Part shown: positions 12,401 to 26,411 of the stretch, piece by piece
Layout: each line of letters starts with the position of its first letter
How positions within the stretch are numbered: the first letter of the stretch is position 1
Assembly: GCA_025331565.1 (NCBI GenBank)
Contig: JAFREQ010000120.1
Coordinates: 744,001-808,000, forward strand
Reading direction: 5' to 3'
DNA from: Holacanthus passer
Taxonomy: Eukaryota; Chordata; Actinopteri; Pomacanthidae
Length of the DNA: 64,000 nucleotides
Program-made: the position numbers and the translations under genes
The notes under the pieces: generated by a model
The model's input: the letters and a program-made list of their open reading frames with translations, nothing else
What the model was told of the DNA's origin: nothing
Databases searched by the model: none

Positions 12401-15400
12401 CAATCATAAGCTCCACTGAAAGCCTAAAGTTCGACGTTAAGTCACCTCCCACGATTTATCATCCGTGACTTGAGCATGGTTAGTTTTTAGTCCACATATG
12501 ACTCTAAAACTTGCAGACAGGATGTGGATGTATACGGCTGCTACAGCTCCCTGCCAAATCTGGCCGTGTGGCTTAAAGATTGTGCTATGTTTGCGGGGGA
12601 GGATCGCGACTGGGCCATGTGTCATGTGGGTGAGAAATATCAGCACCTCTCCTTATGCTCCGAAGGCTTCGGATCTCTGAAGGAAACACTTGTGCGCTTA
12701 ATTATCTGAAGTTTAACTCGCTCTGTGGGATGGCATCCGTGTGCTTTGTGTGTGTAACAGTGGTGGGAAGTAACTGAGTACTTTTACTCAAGTCCTGTTA
12801 AATACTTCGTTTGGCATTGTACTCTTTTTCTCATTTACTTTTATCTGATGGCTGGAGTCACTGGTTAGTAATAGCATTTAAGATTTAAAAAAGAGACACT
12901 CATGTCCTACTTTTTCTCTCCGGTTCTGATACCAGTGTTGTTCTTTCTTTTTCAATATAAAATGTGTAAACTTCACTGTGTAGCAATGATTGGCTTTATT
13001 CTTCTGCATGTAAGCTAACATGAAGCTGTAAGTCTGCGTCACTTCTAAATTGTAGCTGAAGAGGCTCTTACTCACTTTTACTTTTAAGGCTTGTACAAAT
13101 GTGAATTATATTGTTGTTTATTAAATTGTGTTGTTACATTTTTATTTTTATCAATAACATTGAAACAGTTAAAAATATTTAATTTGTTTTGGTCGCATCG
13201 GTCCTCAACTAAATCCGTTTGAAAAGGTCAGTATTGGCACCAATTCCTAATTTTATTTCAGTGTGAAAAAAAGCTGATAAAATATCACTGTTGTCTGGTA
13301 AAAATCTTAAAATACAAATTTTTCAGGAACTTTGAAAAACAGCCTTGTTTCAGCTTGATGACACAGTGACTTTTAAAGTTATAGAAAATTCTATTGATCT
13401 GTAGAGGAGCATGCAAATCCTCAGAATTAAGTCAAGTTTATTTTATTCAAAAATGCAAATCACAAATTTCCCTCGGAGGGTTTTCACAATTACATATCTT
13501 GCGAACAAAGTAGACTGTAATGACAATAGTCAAATTACAGTAAGCAGAATCAGGATGACAATATCAGGTAGATAGATTGTCAACATATATGAAGAATGAG
13601 GAAAAAATATCACCCAACTCAGGCAGGAGTTACAAACTTCATTACTTTTCGAGGACGGATCGAAATGTGTCATTATCACAATGTGTCATTATGAACTACT
13701 GAAAGCTGGCAGTGAGAGCTTGTTCAATGCGAATTTAAATCATAACTTTATTCGTTGCATTTCAGAAGGCTTGGCTTGTTTTTTGAAATTGAAAAGGCTT
13801 TTGTTGACAGGCATATTAATATTGTTCAAACTGAGATATTGGGAAAAGGATTGTCTTAGTATTGATAACAAAATGGGAATAGTGAAACCTTTCTGTGCTG
13901 ACTTTCCAACTTCTGACTTTTACTTGTGTAGAAACATTTTTCCTTTTTGGTATGGTTGCTTTGATAGTAAAGTTTTGAAGTACATCATCACAGTGGAAGT
14001 TTTACATTTTTCTCATCTCTGTGCTGATATAGTTTTCACAAATTTCGGCTGGATATTTACTCAAAAACCAGCTGTGTTTGCTGAAAAATCTATTTGATGT
14101 CACACTGTGATCAGAGACACATCATAGTGTGCGGTGTCAGTTCACACCCTTTTAAAGTCACAGGTACAAAGTATATATTTGTGTAACAGGATGTGTGTGT
14201 GTTTATGTGTGACTCATCATCACAACATGTTTTGCTGTCTCTGGATTGATTAATCACTTCCTTCAGCCCCACAGAAGCTGCTTTAAGTCGCACACTAATA
14301 TTAGTTGACATTAAAAGAGCTCCTTCTGTTTGGTTCATTATTTATGCTTCTTGCATTCTCCTTAACTGAACTGAGCTCATGTAAAAGCTTTATATAAATC
14401 TGTCAGTCACACTGACTCATTTATTGCCATTCGGAGTATTTTACATGTCATGCTGTGTGGGTGGTTTATAAGGAGGATCAAGGACGGAAGTGATGATTTT
14501 ATAGAGTAAGGAAGGAGAAAACCCTATCACAATATTACAGTATACTGTCTTAGCTCAGTACTATTAAGAATGAGATATTTTGAAAAAATATTATATGAAT
14601 ATTTATTCCTTTAAAATACATTTTACAAGTTTTTGTATGAACACAGCACAGATGAAATTTGGGACATCACAACACGATCAGTAAAAGGAAAAATTGTTTA
14701 AAGTGTGATTATAACAATCCTATGTTTCCCAGTATTTATCCTCTTCACCTTTTGAAGTAGGGACTGCAACTAATGATTATTTTCATTATTGATTAATCTG
14801 ACCCTTATTTTCCAAATTATCATCTATAAAATGTCAAAAAATCGGAACCAGCAAATGTTTGACATTTTTGCTTGAAAAATTACTGAAATTGATTGACTAT
14901 TTCATTAATTGATTATTAAGATAAATAATAATCTTTGCAGCTCTTGAAGAGTGAAAGTCATTGATGTTGATAATGTTGATAAGAAGGGCAATGGTGGGAG
15001 GATTGCTCTGGAGCCAGCTTTTTGTAATTGTCTTTTGAAAAAATGTAATATTTCTGATTCCTAATATTGGATTTTTGTCGTCTCTTCAGCCCCAGAATGA
15101 GAGTCTCATTCATTGTTTTCTCGGCCAAAGCAACAGTCCTGCTGCCGCTGACTGGAGACAGGTACTGAACTCTGAAACAAACTCGCTGGAATAGATTCAT
15201 GACACTGTTGTATTGTGTGTTCATTTGTGTCGTCTTGTCTGGTTTCTGGTTTAACACTTCTCATCAGTGTTGAAGAACAATGCTGCTTCCATGGCTACTG
15301 TCCTTTATCTTCATCAGAAGTCTTGTGCTCTAAACATGTCTTCAGATTTTAGGAGGAAATAACAATTTTGTCTACTTTTGCTCATTTTTGACGTTTTGTT

Positions 15401-18400
15401 TTATGTCTCCCACCAACAACAATTGTGAGTTTATATAAATGTGCAACTGTCACAGTTTAAACTATTGTAGTTTTCCATTTAATGTCTATAGGTGTATTTG
15501 TTCAGTGTAAGCAATCTTGTAAATCAATGATCAGGGCAGTTTTATGACAGTATTGGATTTTTTTACGTGATTGTGATGAAGTAACTTGGTTTGTCAGGTA
15601 GTTAACTTTTTAGATTTGCCAAAAACAGACATCTCTGTCTAGTTGCATTTTACATGAACAGTCTCTTAACTGATTTTAAAGAATATGTCAGAGTATATAT
15701 AATAAGAATGCATTATGAAATCACATACTGTGATGCATCTTTTTTTTCACATATTGTCCAGCCCTACCACTAACTGTTTGTGAAATAGTTCAGACTCCTG
15801 GAATGACTAATTATTCATGTTTTACCCTAGAAGACAAAGATCATCTGCCTGATCTTTATATGATTTAGGTGTATTGACATTAGTGTGTGTAAATACTAAA
15901 GGCAGCAAATTGTGTTTCATAGTAAGTTTAAGGTTAAGGCAGGATGTCTATGTAGTATCATTTCTTCAAATCAAAATCTAATCATCCCTCTAATATGAAG
16001 CTAACACACTTTCTAAAGCTGTAAATATGTCTTGTATGTATATTATTCTAATATATTACCATATTTATATTATACTGTGGATTTTACCTTGTTTTAGTTC
16101 CATACTATGAAAGTATGTTGTTGATTTGGGTTCATTGGATGAACTCTTCTTGCAGGCCACTGTAGATGAAATATTTGGATGGTGACATTAGGTTGAGGTT
16201 AGCACTTAGAAATTCCCACTGGGACTGTAAATGCCAAAACAAGACTCTGAGACATTCTGGATAAACAGCTCGTTCTTTCTTTACAAGAACAACTTGTTAA
16301 CATTTCTTTTAGGAACCTGTGGTTAATGGACACAACCATAACCACAAGTTTTCACAAAATCATGTAGCCACAGTACAGTAGCTGTACAAATTATTATCTA
16401 TGAGGTGATAACGTGCTGTTTTACTAGTGGTTATACTTTTACCCACAGTGTGAAAACATTGCCATACTTTGAATTCTGATTTTAGTACAGTAGAAGACAC
16501 ATGGACCAAAATCTCAACCTTTTATTCTGTGTGTGTTTTAAGATATGAGATAGAAGAGGGTCTTAAGCGCCTGCACGATGTGAAACCAGCAGGTGAAACA
16601 TACATGCATGAGGGAATAAAACAGGTCAGTTTACCTCTCAAATATATCAGTTTACAAATGTTATCGTGAAATTGAGATCTGCTGAGATATTTGTCATTTG
16701 TTTTAAACCCAAGGCCTCAGCTCAGATACAGACACAAGTGACCAAGTCGTCGAGCATCATCTTAGCTTTGACGGATGGGAAACTTGAAGTGTATGTTCAC
16801 GAGCTCACAGTGAAAGAGGTGAGATTTATGGCGTCACACAGTCTTGCTGCAAGTGTTGACACTTTTACTGCAATTTGGCTTAATTTAACTTACTTTTAAT
16901 ATAAATTCTAAATACAAATTACACTTTTATTAATATTTTAAATGATTGAATTAATGTAATATTTAGCTTCTTTTTTTTTTTTTTTTTACTGAATATAATT
17001 TGGTAGCTGGACACCCTGCATGTATTTTCTTTTCTGCACACTCGACCTGTTGCACACCATCTACACACTTGTTTGATCCACAGGCTGATGAGGCGAGGAA
17101 ATATGGCGCTCGTGTTTACTGTGTGGGTATCAAGGACTTTGATGAGCAGCAGGTAAGACAGCTTTAGTCTTAATCTGCAGCAGCCAAACACCACTGAAGT
17201 CTCTCACTGAATGTGTGCTCAGCGATTACATTTTATAACAAGAGACACCGTGTTGGAAGGGTGTCAAGAGAGGTAAACACATGTAAAGTGAGTGCTGTTA
17301 CCTGTATGGAAAATCCATGTCTTACAGCGATATTCCACCTAACAATCAAACAGTTAATCCCCTGTAGACTCAAAAGGTGTCCAACGAAGTTTGTAGTTTT
17401 GGTCTATGAGCGAGAACAGAGGCCTTGGTCAGCTTGAGTTCATGTCAGTAACTGTGGATTTAAATGACAAATGGAGATATAAAAAAGAATCAATAAAACC
17501 TCTCGCAGCATAATCCACTTTTCAGATCGACATGCTCCATATGCTCCAAATAGTCATTGTTTTGCCAAAATCAGGTGAAACATGCTGCTACCAGGAGAAG
17601 TCTGAGTTTTTTGCCACTTTTGGCTTTATTTAACAAGAAATAGGAAAGAGTGCTTTTACCATTTGCCTACTGGCGTGCTCCATGATTAGTGGTTGCTAAT
17701 CTTCCAGCTGTAGAAATTATATTTCACTATCAGCTTATGACACAGTAATAAATCATGAATAAAATAAAGATTTCATCAGTGGGGTAACAAACAAATGACA
17801 ACTAATATCTGAGTTAATTAAACTGCACAAACAAATACCAGAAAAAACAGTGGGTGCTCCCTTTGAAAAAAAAAAAACAGACACGAACATCATGCAAAAA
17901 GAAATATTAGCGTCAGCTGTCATGTTGTTGTGCTTGTAGTGCAGTTACATTAGTTTAAGATATGAGGAGTGAATTGTCTGATAATAATTTGTTTCATTTT
18001 GTGGAAGCCCTGTGTGTTTTAAAGAGATGGTTTGGGGCCACAGAAGTTCTTTGTGAGAAGCTAAATGAATGAGCCTTGATGTTTAAAGTGCAAACAAATC
18101 TCACAAAAAAAATAACAATATTGCAGTGTCTCCAGCACACACTCAGAGAGTAGTTTCTGTGTTGGATTTTATTTACACTCGGACAGGCCAGCAGGGTTAT
18201 TTAACCAAGAATCTGTTAAACACTGATGTGCAGGGGAGTGTGACTATTGAAGTTTACTGTGCATGCTGTTTAAAGTAGAAAGTGTAGATTAAGGGCACCA
18301 TTTATGCTGGCTGTAAAATCAGTTATTTGGCAGTCACAATGTTCACACTGTTTAGTAATCAATACATTTAATTGACCACAGAAGAAAATCTGATCACCAC

Positions 18401-21400
18401 TTTATTTATTATTTGTCTCCACATCAGATAATCTTCACTCCAGAGTCTGTGCTCATTTCATAAAATTCTGTGAGACTGTCTGAGCTTCACCAAAGTCACA
18501 ATCCTTCCTCCTTATGCCAGTGATGTCTGTAGTTTCACTGTCCCTCCTCCAACATGGTGGCTTGTCTCTTGTAACCATTGATAACCACTCTGTGATGAGC
18601 TCTTATTAAGTCAAAAACAAAAGGCAATATTGCTCCCAGTTTGTGCTGCAATGATTTTTTTTTTTTTATGGTTGAGCAAAGTGTTTGCCACAGTCATGCC
18701 ATCTGCTATGTCTCCTCCTGCCCATGATATGAAAGGAAAGACAGTGCTCAGTCATAAAGAGGAAAACAGAAAAAGAAGAAAGCAGCGTTAAATCAGCAGT
18801 ACTTCTTGTTTACTCGACTCCTTCATGATATCAACAGCTTGCTGTCATTGCGGACACTAAGGACCAAGTGTTTCCTGTCAAAGATGGCTTCCACGCACTC
18901 AAAGGCATTGTCAATTCTGTAAGTTTGCCTACTTTGTGTTGCTGTGTATGTGTGTGTGAGTGTGTGTGTGTGTGTTGCTGGACTTTCAGGCAGCTCATGT
19001 CTGTGTTTCATGTATGAGATGAAGAAGTGGAATTTAAGCTAATTTTCTCTTTTCCACAACCAGACACTGGTAATCATTTACAGGTTTTTTTCCTTATTTT
19101 GTAATTATAATTTAAGGTGGTAACATAGTGCACATTGTTAAATTGGTAAATTTGGGAATCAGGTGGATAAATGGGCAAACTTGTTTTCTGCCTTGGCTTC
19201 ATTGAAGTTTGTCACAAATTAGAGCAAAACCTCAGTGAACTTCCTGCTACGCCACATGGAAAATGTCTGTGGAAATAACTGCTCGTTGTGTCCTCAGCTT
19301 GTAGACGGAGAAGGAAATGTCTTAGCCACTCTGTAGCAAATGAGACCGTGTAATGGGAGCAGCTTGACAGTTAGTCACTGTCCATATGACATCCTTTTCA
19401 CAGTGTTTTTATTGTGTTGAGTGGCAAAACTCTCAGTGCAGCAGCAGCAGCGCTTCAATACAATTAATGCTGTTATTTTTATATTTGACGAGAAATTCAG
19501 AATAAAATACTGCATAACGCATCAAACCCATCTTGTCAGTGTAATGCTGTAATCAGTGAATAGCTGTCAGGGCATAAGAGTCCCTTAAACAGTGTTTATA
19601 TGAAGTTTCCCATGCAGCCTCCTCGTCCTCTGCCAGCCAATTAGTGATACTTTCCATTTGCTCCAGCTTTCAGCCTAAACGCTGTCATCCAAGGCGGGGG
19701 TTTGTATGGCAACATTTTTACATGAATCAGAGCCCGGAGCCCTGCGGAGCTCACTGACCTGAGCTGGACTTACATCTGTGTCAGAGCCGACAAGGCCAGC
19801 AGTGTTTAGGGAAAGAGCAGAACTAGACGGAGTTGTCAGACATGCAGCTGGAAGGACGCAAAAGCCAAAGGGTGTGTCTTGTTTCTGTTGTGTGATGCAA
19901 AGTACAACAACTATTACTGATTCTGTTGCTTTTAACATGACGGTCAAGTAAAGGGAGGTTTAAAGTAAAGTGCGGCTCTCAGTTTGTAGTCTCACAAATT
20001 GTAGAAGTGCAGCGATGCCTTTTAAATCTCTTGTCCTCATATTTATCTGAAATGATTTAAACCAGTTATCACTGTGATTAAAACACAGAACTGAGTCTAG
20101 TCGATGCATCTTTCATCTATTTTGCAACAAAATAATGAAAGTGATTAAAAACATGCAACCACGATTTATTCAAAGCAGTTGTTGGATCATTATAAAGTAT
20201 GAGTAACTAGCTGACTGAATGACTAGCACCCTGAAAAATGAAAAAGGAAAAGATTACACACTAGTTTTAACCTAGGATACTGTCATCTCGAATGAGCATG
20301 TGAATTCAGCTTGTAATAATTAACTTTTAAATGCCTCTGAAAGGGTGGATTTGATTATTGATGATTAGAAGATAATATGCTTCTAATCTGTTTGTGCTGA
20401 GCAAAAAAAATCTTTTACGTAGAGAAGGGCATTCACACAGCCTTGTGCATGAGGACGCCCTTCCTATTGAAGTCATATATACATTTTTATACAACAACAC
20501 TTTTCTAAATGCTTTAAAGTCTGCACAAGAATGTCCAGCACAACAGCACAACAAAAAAGCTCATCCCCTCAGTCCTCGGAGGCGCTGAGCACAGTGACGC
20601 TTCCAGCATCCAAATGAAACGCGGAGCATTCTTCTCTGATTAGTAATACTGGATTCCTGACTAGTTGGCCTCCTCACTCCTCTGTTGGATTTTGAGGATT
20701 TGAGATCATCTGTGCAGCCTTTTGCTGCAGGATCCACGCTGCCTCTGTGACCAGCATGACAAAATTCACAGAAAGAGCTCAGCAAAGTTGTGTTTCTGCA
20801 CGCAGTTAGGCCATTTTCTTTTCTTTTTTTTCTTTTTAACAGCGTTGGGCCTTTGTTGTCTGGGTTGCAGGACTTTTGGGAAAACCCCAAATTGCAATGT
20901 AGCCACATCGTTATCATTAACTTCCTTTTAGCTACTGAGCACAATCAGCTGAGTTTAGCTAAACCCGTACAGTATTGCCAACTTCAAGATTTTTGGATGC
21001 TATCTCGTGACACACTCACTTAAATAACGAATGAGAGAAATGTCCTCATGAACCCTTTTGCCTAATGATTTCCACAAAGCGACTAAACCGGCCTCATTCT
21101 TTCAGAAACCCCACCACTTACAACACTGGCTGAGATATTTGGATGACTTTGGGTATTTGGACGACTGCCTCCTTTTCCCCCTGCAGCCTGTAAATAATGT
21201 TTGTCGCAAGATCCCAGAGAAATGAATAGCTGCTGTTTGCGTTCAGGCCTCTAATCTCAGCATTCAAAGTTTATATTTTAATATCTCCAAAACAATGAGG
21301 ATCTAGTTTGTACATCTTCCAAGCCTAACAAATTACTTAATTTACCCACATTTCAACTACTATATTTTGCTATATTCAAGACAAAGGGCTGCTTTTCCTA

Positions 21401-24400
21401 ATGGCATTTTGGAGCAGAGGTGTTCACATTTCTGCATGTAATGGAAAGACAATGCCATTCCTCAGGTCCCTCCATCATTTTAAGCAATCAACTTTGTTTT
21501 ATTTTCTTTTTTTTTTCCCCCCTTTTTTTCGGGCACTGCCAAGGAAGTAATTAGACGGGGAAAATAGTGGCACAGAGGAACAGCAGCAGATCTTTTTCCT
21601 CCCAGCTGTCATCTACAACCCTCTCCCCTTTTAACGATTCCATATCAAACCATCATATTTAATAAGGCCGCTGTAAACACTTCCCTCTTCCGCCCCTCAG
21701 ATTGAAGTTTCGCCCAACATCGAATGAAAGGTTCAAGTGTTCTATATTGCAGTTAATATGCTTCTTTTTACCGACTGTGTACTGGGATTTGCATAGTTTG
21801 TCCTTTGTTGATTTATTGAATCATAGCGGATAGTGCGGCTCCACGACAGTGGGCTCACACTGGCCTCTTTATATGATAATGCAGGATCCCGGAGGTTTTT
21901 AATAGAACTGAGAAATGTAATAGTCTTGCATAATTTTCCCATAAAGGCTGACACAGCTGCCGTTTCTCCCTCCTGTTCTCCTCGCCGCTGATACTCGGCG
22001 CTCTCCTTTAGCCGCCAGGCCCCGATCAGGAGTGAGACATTTCTCAGGTGTTGCGCCCTAATCTGTTTTCTAAACTTGACAGAGCTGATAACGGCCAGGA
22101 CTTGATGTATTTATTCTTGGCCCTCAAGCGATAATGTACCCATTTCATTTTTTTCCTCATCCTCCAGATATTAAAGCGATCCTGCACAGAGATCCTGAGT
22201 GTGGAGCCCTCCAGTGTCTGTGTAAACGGTGAGTGAATCCTCCTGCTGCAGTCAGTCTCTGCAGCTGTGCACTGAGACGTTCTTTTTACTCCTTTCTCAC
22301 TGAACTCATGACAGTTTTCCAAGTGGAATTGGAAAGATGTCTCAATTTCAGACAGTGGTGAGGTAGCAAGTCTGCTTAGAGTCAAGGAGTAGATCAATGT
22401 GGCTCATTGAAAACCATCTGACAGAACTTAGGCCATCATAGGGCCCTGAAACTCTCCATAGAACGTCAGAAAAGTAAGATTATTTCACACATCAGTTGTT
22501 TCCCAACTTGTTTGCTCCTTTAAAAGGAATTCATTGTCACTGGTTATGACACCCTCAAAACATGAATTGTGAGCGTTCAAAGAGTGAAGTTGTGCTTCTC
22601 AGACTCTTTCATTTGAAGGTGTTTCAGAGGAAGTATCCAGTATTTCACACGGGAAAAGTAAAAGTCAGAAAAACTAAATAAACAGAATGATATTCTGACC
22701 CTGATTTGTGTTATTGTGACCCTCAGGTCGGGAATCATTGGTGTAAATGGTCCAGCTGTGACAAAATAAACACAAGATACAGAAGTTAGAACTTGAAGCT
22801 CAAACATCTTAGTTGTTGTTTGTAAAGAAATATTATTTGAAAAGGAATACATTTGCTACTGATCCTGCCATCCATCTGAAAATGTGGATATTGCTCTTCA
22901 TGCAAACTACCATGTTTTAAAGTTTTATATCTCTGCACCAACAGGAGTCAAATATTTTTGTTCATATTCAAGAAACCTTTCATTGTACTAGCAATCCGTC
23001 AAATCTCTACATAGTCTTAGTTTTACAAACAGTGGGTTGTAAACGTTTAATCTAGGGAGGACCATTGCAACTAGTCTTTTTAGTCTTGTGTGCAGAAGCC
23101 CTGATATTCCAGGTAAATACAAGAGAAAACTGTATAACTATAGGAAGGGTCCTCCTCCCAGTCTTATCTCCCATTTGTTTACATTCCACAGAGTCCTTCG
23201 ACATCGTCCTCAGAGGGAACGGCTTCACCCTGGGCCGCAGCAACGAAGGCGTCGTCTGCAGCTTCATAGTTGACCAACAAACCTTCAGTAAGTGCTAGAA
23301 ATCACTAGTAGTCTAGCAGTAGTAGTGACTATATTACACCTTGCATTCAGTTGGTCATATCTGCAGCAGAGTCTTTTAACCACAGGGCTTGAAAAAAATT
23401 CAAATGTGGAGTCACGTAATAATTCCTGTCTGGCCCTCACTGATATGTGCTCTAAATCGGTATATCAAAGCACACATCCAGTATCACAAATTAAAATAGT
23501 CATACTGGAATTTGTGGGTGTTGTTTTGACAATAAATAAATCATAAATCTTACATCAGGCGAGGCCAGTATTAGCATGGAGGCAATAAAGCAAAGAAAGG
23601 AAAATAGCCGACATACTGGTGTTTGTGTAGATAGCTAAATTTAGTCAAAATCCCAAGAGCCACTCTGTTGTGTATATGTTTTTGAAAAAGCAGGAGATTA
23701 ATACCATGATGAATCATTTACATTTCATACAATATCTCTGTTCAACACAGCTGTCAGTTTATCAGATACAAGCAGAAATGTGAATGGATGAGTAAACTGC
23801 CCAGTGCGAGCTGAACTCAGACCTTAAAGTTAAAGTTTTCAGGCATGTATTAATTTAGTACAGGACCGACATCGTCCACACTGGCACACATCGGTCCCAC
23901 AGAGCCTGCAGTTCCCCTGCAGCCGTGATGAATCTACAGGAACAAAGAGAAAAGGGTCATTGCTGTTAAATGCAGCTTCTGCAGAACTGAAGACTTTCAC
24001 AATTCATGGTGTCCTAATCTTATAAATAATCTCTGTAAATAGAGTACAGGGGAAGTTTAAGATAAGATAAACCTTTATTTGTTCCACAGTGGGGAAATTT
24101 ACAAAACTACTTTACTTGCCCACAGCAGCTTTGTCCATGAAGGCATTGTCATGTACTCTCTGTTCAGGTAATGACGGATTTCAGAAAGTGCTGTCTTATT
24201 ACGCATACAGTATTTGGAGCCATTGCATCCACAGGAATTGATGCTGATCATCATACATGATGTCAGATAAAGTCTCTGACTGTAACCTGCAGCCTGTGAC
24301 GATGATGTGTTGAAAGATTACAACGGCGACTCAAGTAACGTTTTTGTACAACGCGAATGTATACATAAATATATTGGATTCTGATTTGATTTATGTAGAA

Positions 24401-26370
24401 GTCTTTTAGCTCACTGGCTTGTCTTCCACAAGTTTACATAAAAAACAATGAAGCATACAATAATTTGTAATTAATTTAACTCTTTAATTGTTGACACACA
24501 CATTTCATACACATACTGTACATGCATGCACACATGACTTACCTAAAACCCTATTCATACCCCTTTCATACCCAATCATGATACTATCACCTGTTACCAA
24601 TGAACCTGTTTACCTGTGGAATGATCCAAACAGGTGTTTTTGGATCAGTCCACAACTTTCACAGTCTTTTGTTGCATGATTCAGAATACTGACAGAAATC
24701 ATTGCATTCTCACTGAAGCCATGATGAACAAAATTTTTAAGTAGAAAATCAAAAGTCACATGCTACAGTGAAAACAAGAAGTAGAGATACAAGTTTATCC
24801 TGATCAAAGTCACTTAGCCACTCATCTGTCATATATCAGAGTTATCAGTTTCAGTAAAATGATTTTTACGCATGTTAAACAGGTAAAAAGGTTATTCGTT
24901 CCTAAAAATATTTCCAAATGTGATCACTTACTACCCTTTCTAGAACTTTGCTGAAGGAGGAGAGTAAGCTAATTGTGTGACTGCTGGAGTCAGTAAAAGC
25001 TATTTTAGCATGCTTAGGAAAAGAGCAAACGTTTGCATGTTTCCAATCTGTGGGAAACTTTCCTTTTTGCAAAGAATTTTCACGATCACTCATTAATCTT
25101 TACTGGAAATGGATCATTCATCTAAAAGTTTGTACCCTTAAGAGCCTTGCCTCGGGACATTTCACCATTTCACCACATAAAGAAAATCTGCAACCTTTGC
25201 ATTAACTCAGTTTTATGTTACGTTCTCAAACATATCAGATCAGAAGAAAAAGAAATAAATATCAGACATGCAGGTTGTTCTCTCTCTCTCACATCAACAG
25301 CAGCCTCACATGTCCCATTAAAATTCCTGTAATCTTTTTTGTTTGTTTGTTTTATTTGGTTGTCCTGGTTAGTCTTAAATATACATAAAAATATGCATAT
25401 TTAATTTTACTCATTGCTTATTTTAGGTTCAAAAATTATCTGTAAATTTGCAACTATATAATATAATATAATAGAGCCACAAACTTGCTGACTTGCAGTC
25501 ACACACCCTGTGAATGTGTTATACATATTGATTTACATTGAGGAACTGTGAGGATTCATTGCGTTTTATTGCATTTTCTATCCATGGTGTGGATGTACAA
25601 TACATGACATCATCTGCACAAACCTTAGAGCCCAACACATCTTCTTATCCAACTTGCTTGCAACGTGAATTGATGGTGGGTGTTCAGAGGAAGGACAAAG
25701 CAAAACAAACTACTGTCGCGACATGTCTGTTATCGCATAGCCGCTCCCTATCTATATAATCTAAATTTGACAGAAGAAAGGAAGGTATGTAGGTCACTGT
25801 GCTCCTTATTTTGAGCTTGCAGTCTGTTCTGTCGAGAAATCCTTTTTCAGGAAGCAAACGGGATTTGGCACCAAAAGCCAATCTTTTCAAGCTCTCATTT
25901 GGCCGTGGGATCTGTGGGATCGACGACTGCCAATGACAACACTTCCCTCCTTGACAAGTTATTTTTGATTTTCAACATTTCAACTCGACTAAAACACTCG
26001 AGCATATTTTTTTTTCTTTTAAAACTGAACTTCATCCGAATCAGGAAGTGGCCATTAGCAGATGTCTTCCTGTTAGTCCTTTCTCAGTTTAGGCTGTCTC
26101 ACATTCGCCCACTTGGGGCTATTTATTCCCTTATTGGCTTCTGCATGTGTTCAGCCCAGACCTTTTTAACAGTGGGGCACCTTATAATTATGGACAGGCA
26201 TCATGGCAACTATGGAACACACACCACATATGTGGAACAGATGCTACAGTCTTCTCCATCACCAAACCAGTCGGAGCCCCGAGCAGACAAGCAGAAAAGA
26301 AATATCAATAATCTGAACGACCTCCATGGCTGAAGATAGTTCAGGCTTCTGTCAGACTGTGCTTGTGAAC

Positions 26371-26411
<41 letters not shown>

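Larger units (their letters stand above)
11374..15089 (+). other. antxr2: antxr2 intron 2 (3716 bp)
   Basis: gtcagt to tcttcag. Contains GC-balanced blocks at 11885-12270 and 12430-12715, a TACTCAAG-type repeat at 12768-12835, a degraded repeat at 13430-13600, an anonymous 138-codon open frame at 13681-14097 and a MITE-like copy at 14759-14945. Confidence 0.85.

Noticed and set aside
24488..24679. Small protein SYPIMILSPVTNEP, also seen on the other strand at 58072-58284
   Set aside because: The shared peptide comes from shared Tc1/mariner non-coding sequence, not from a gene.
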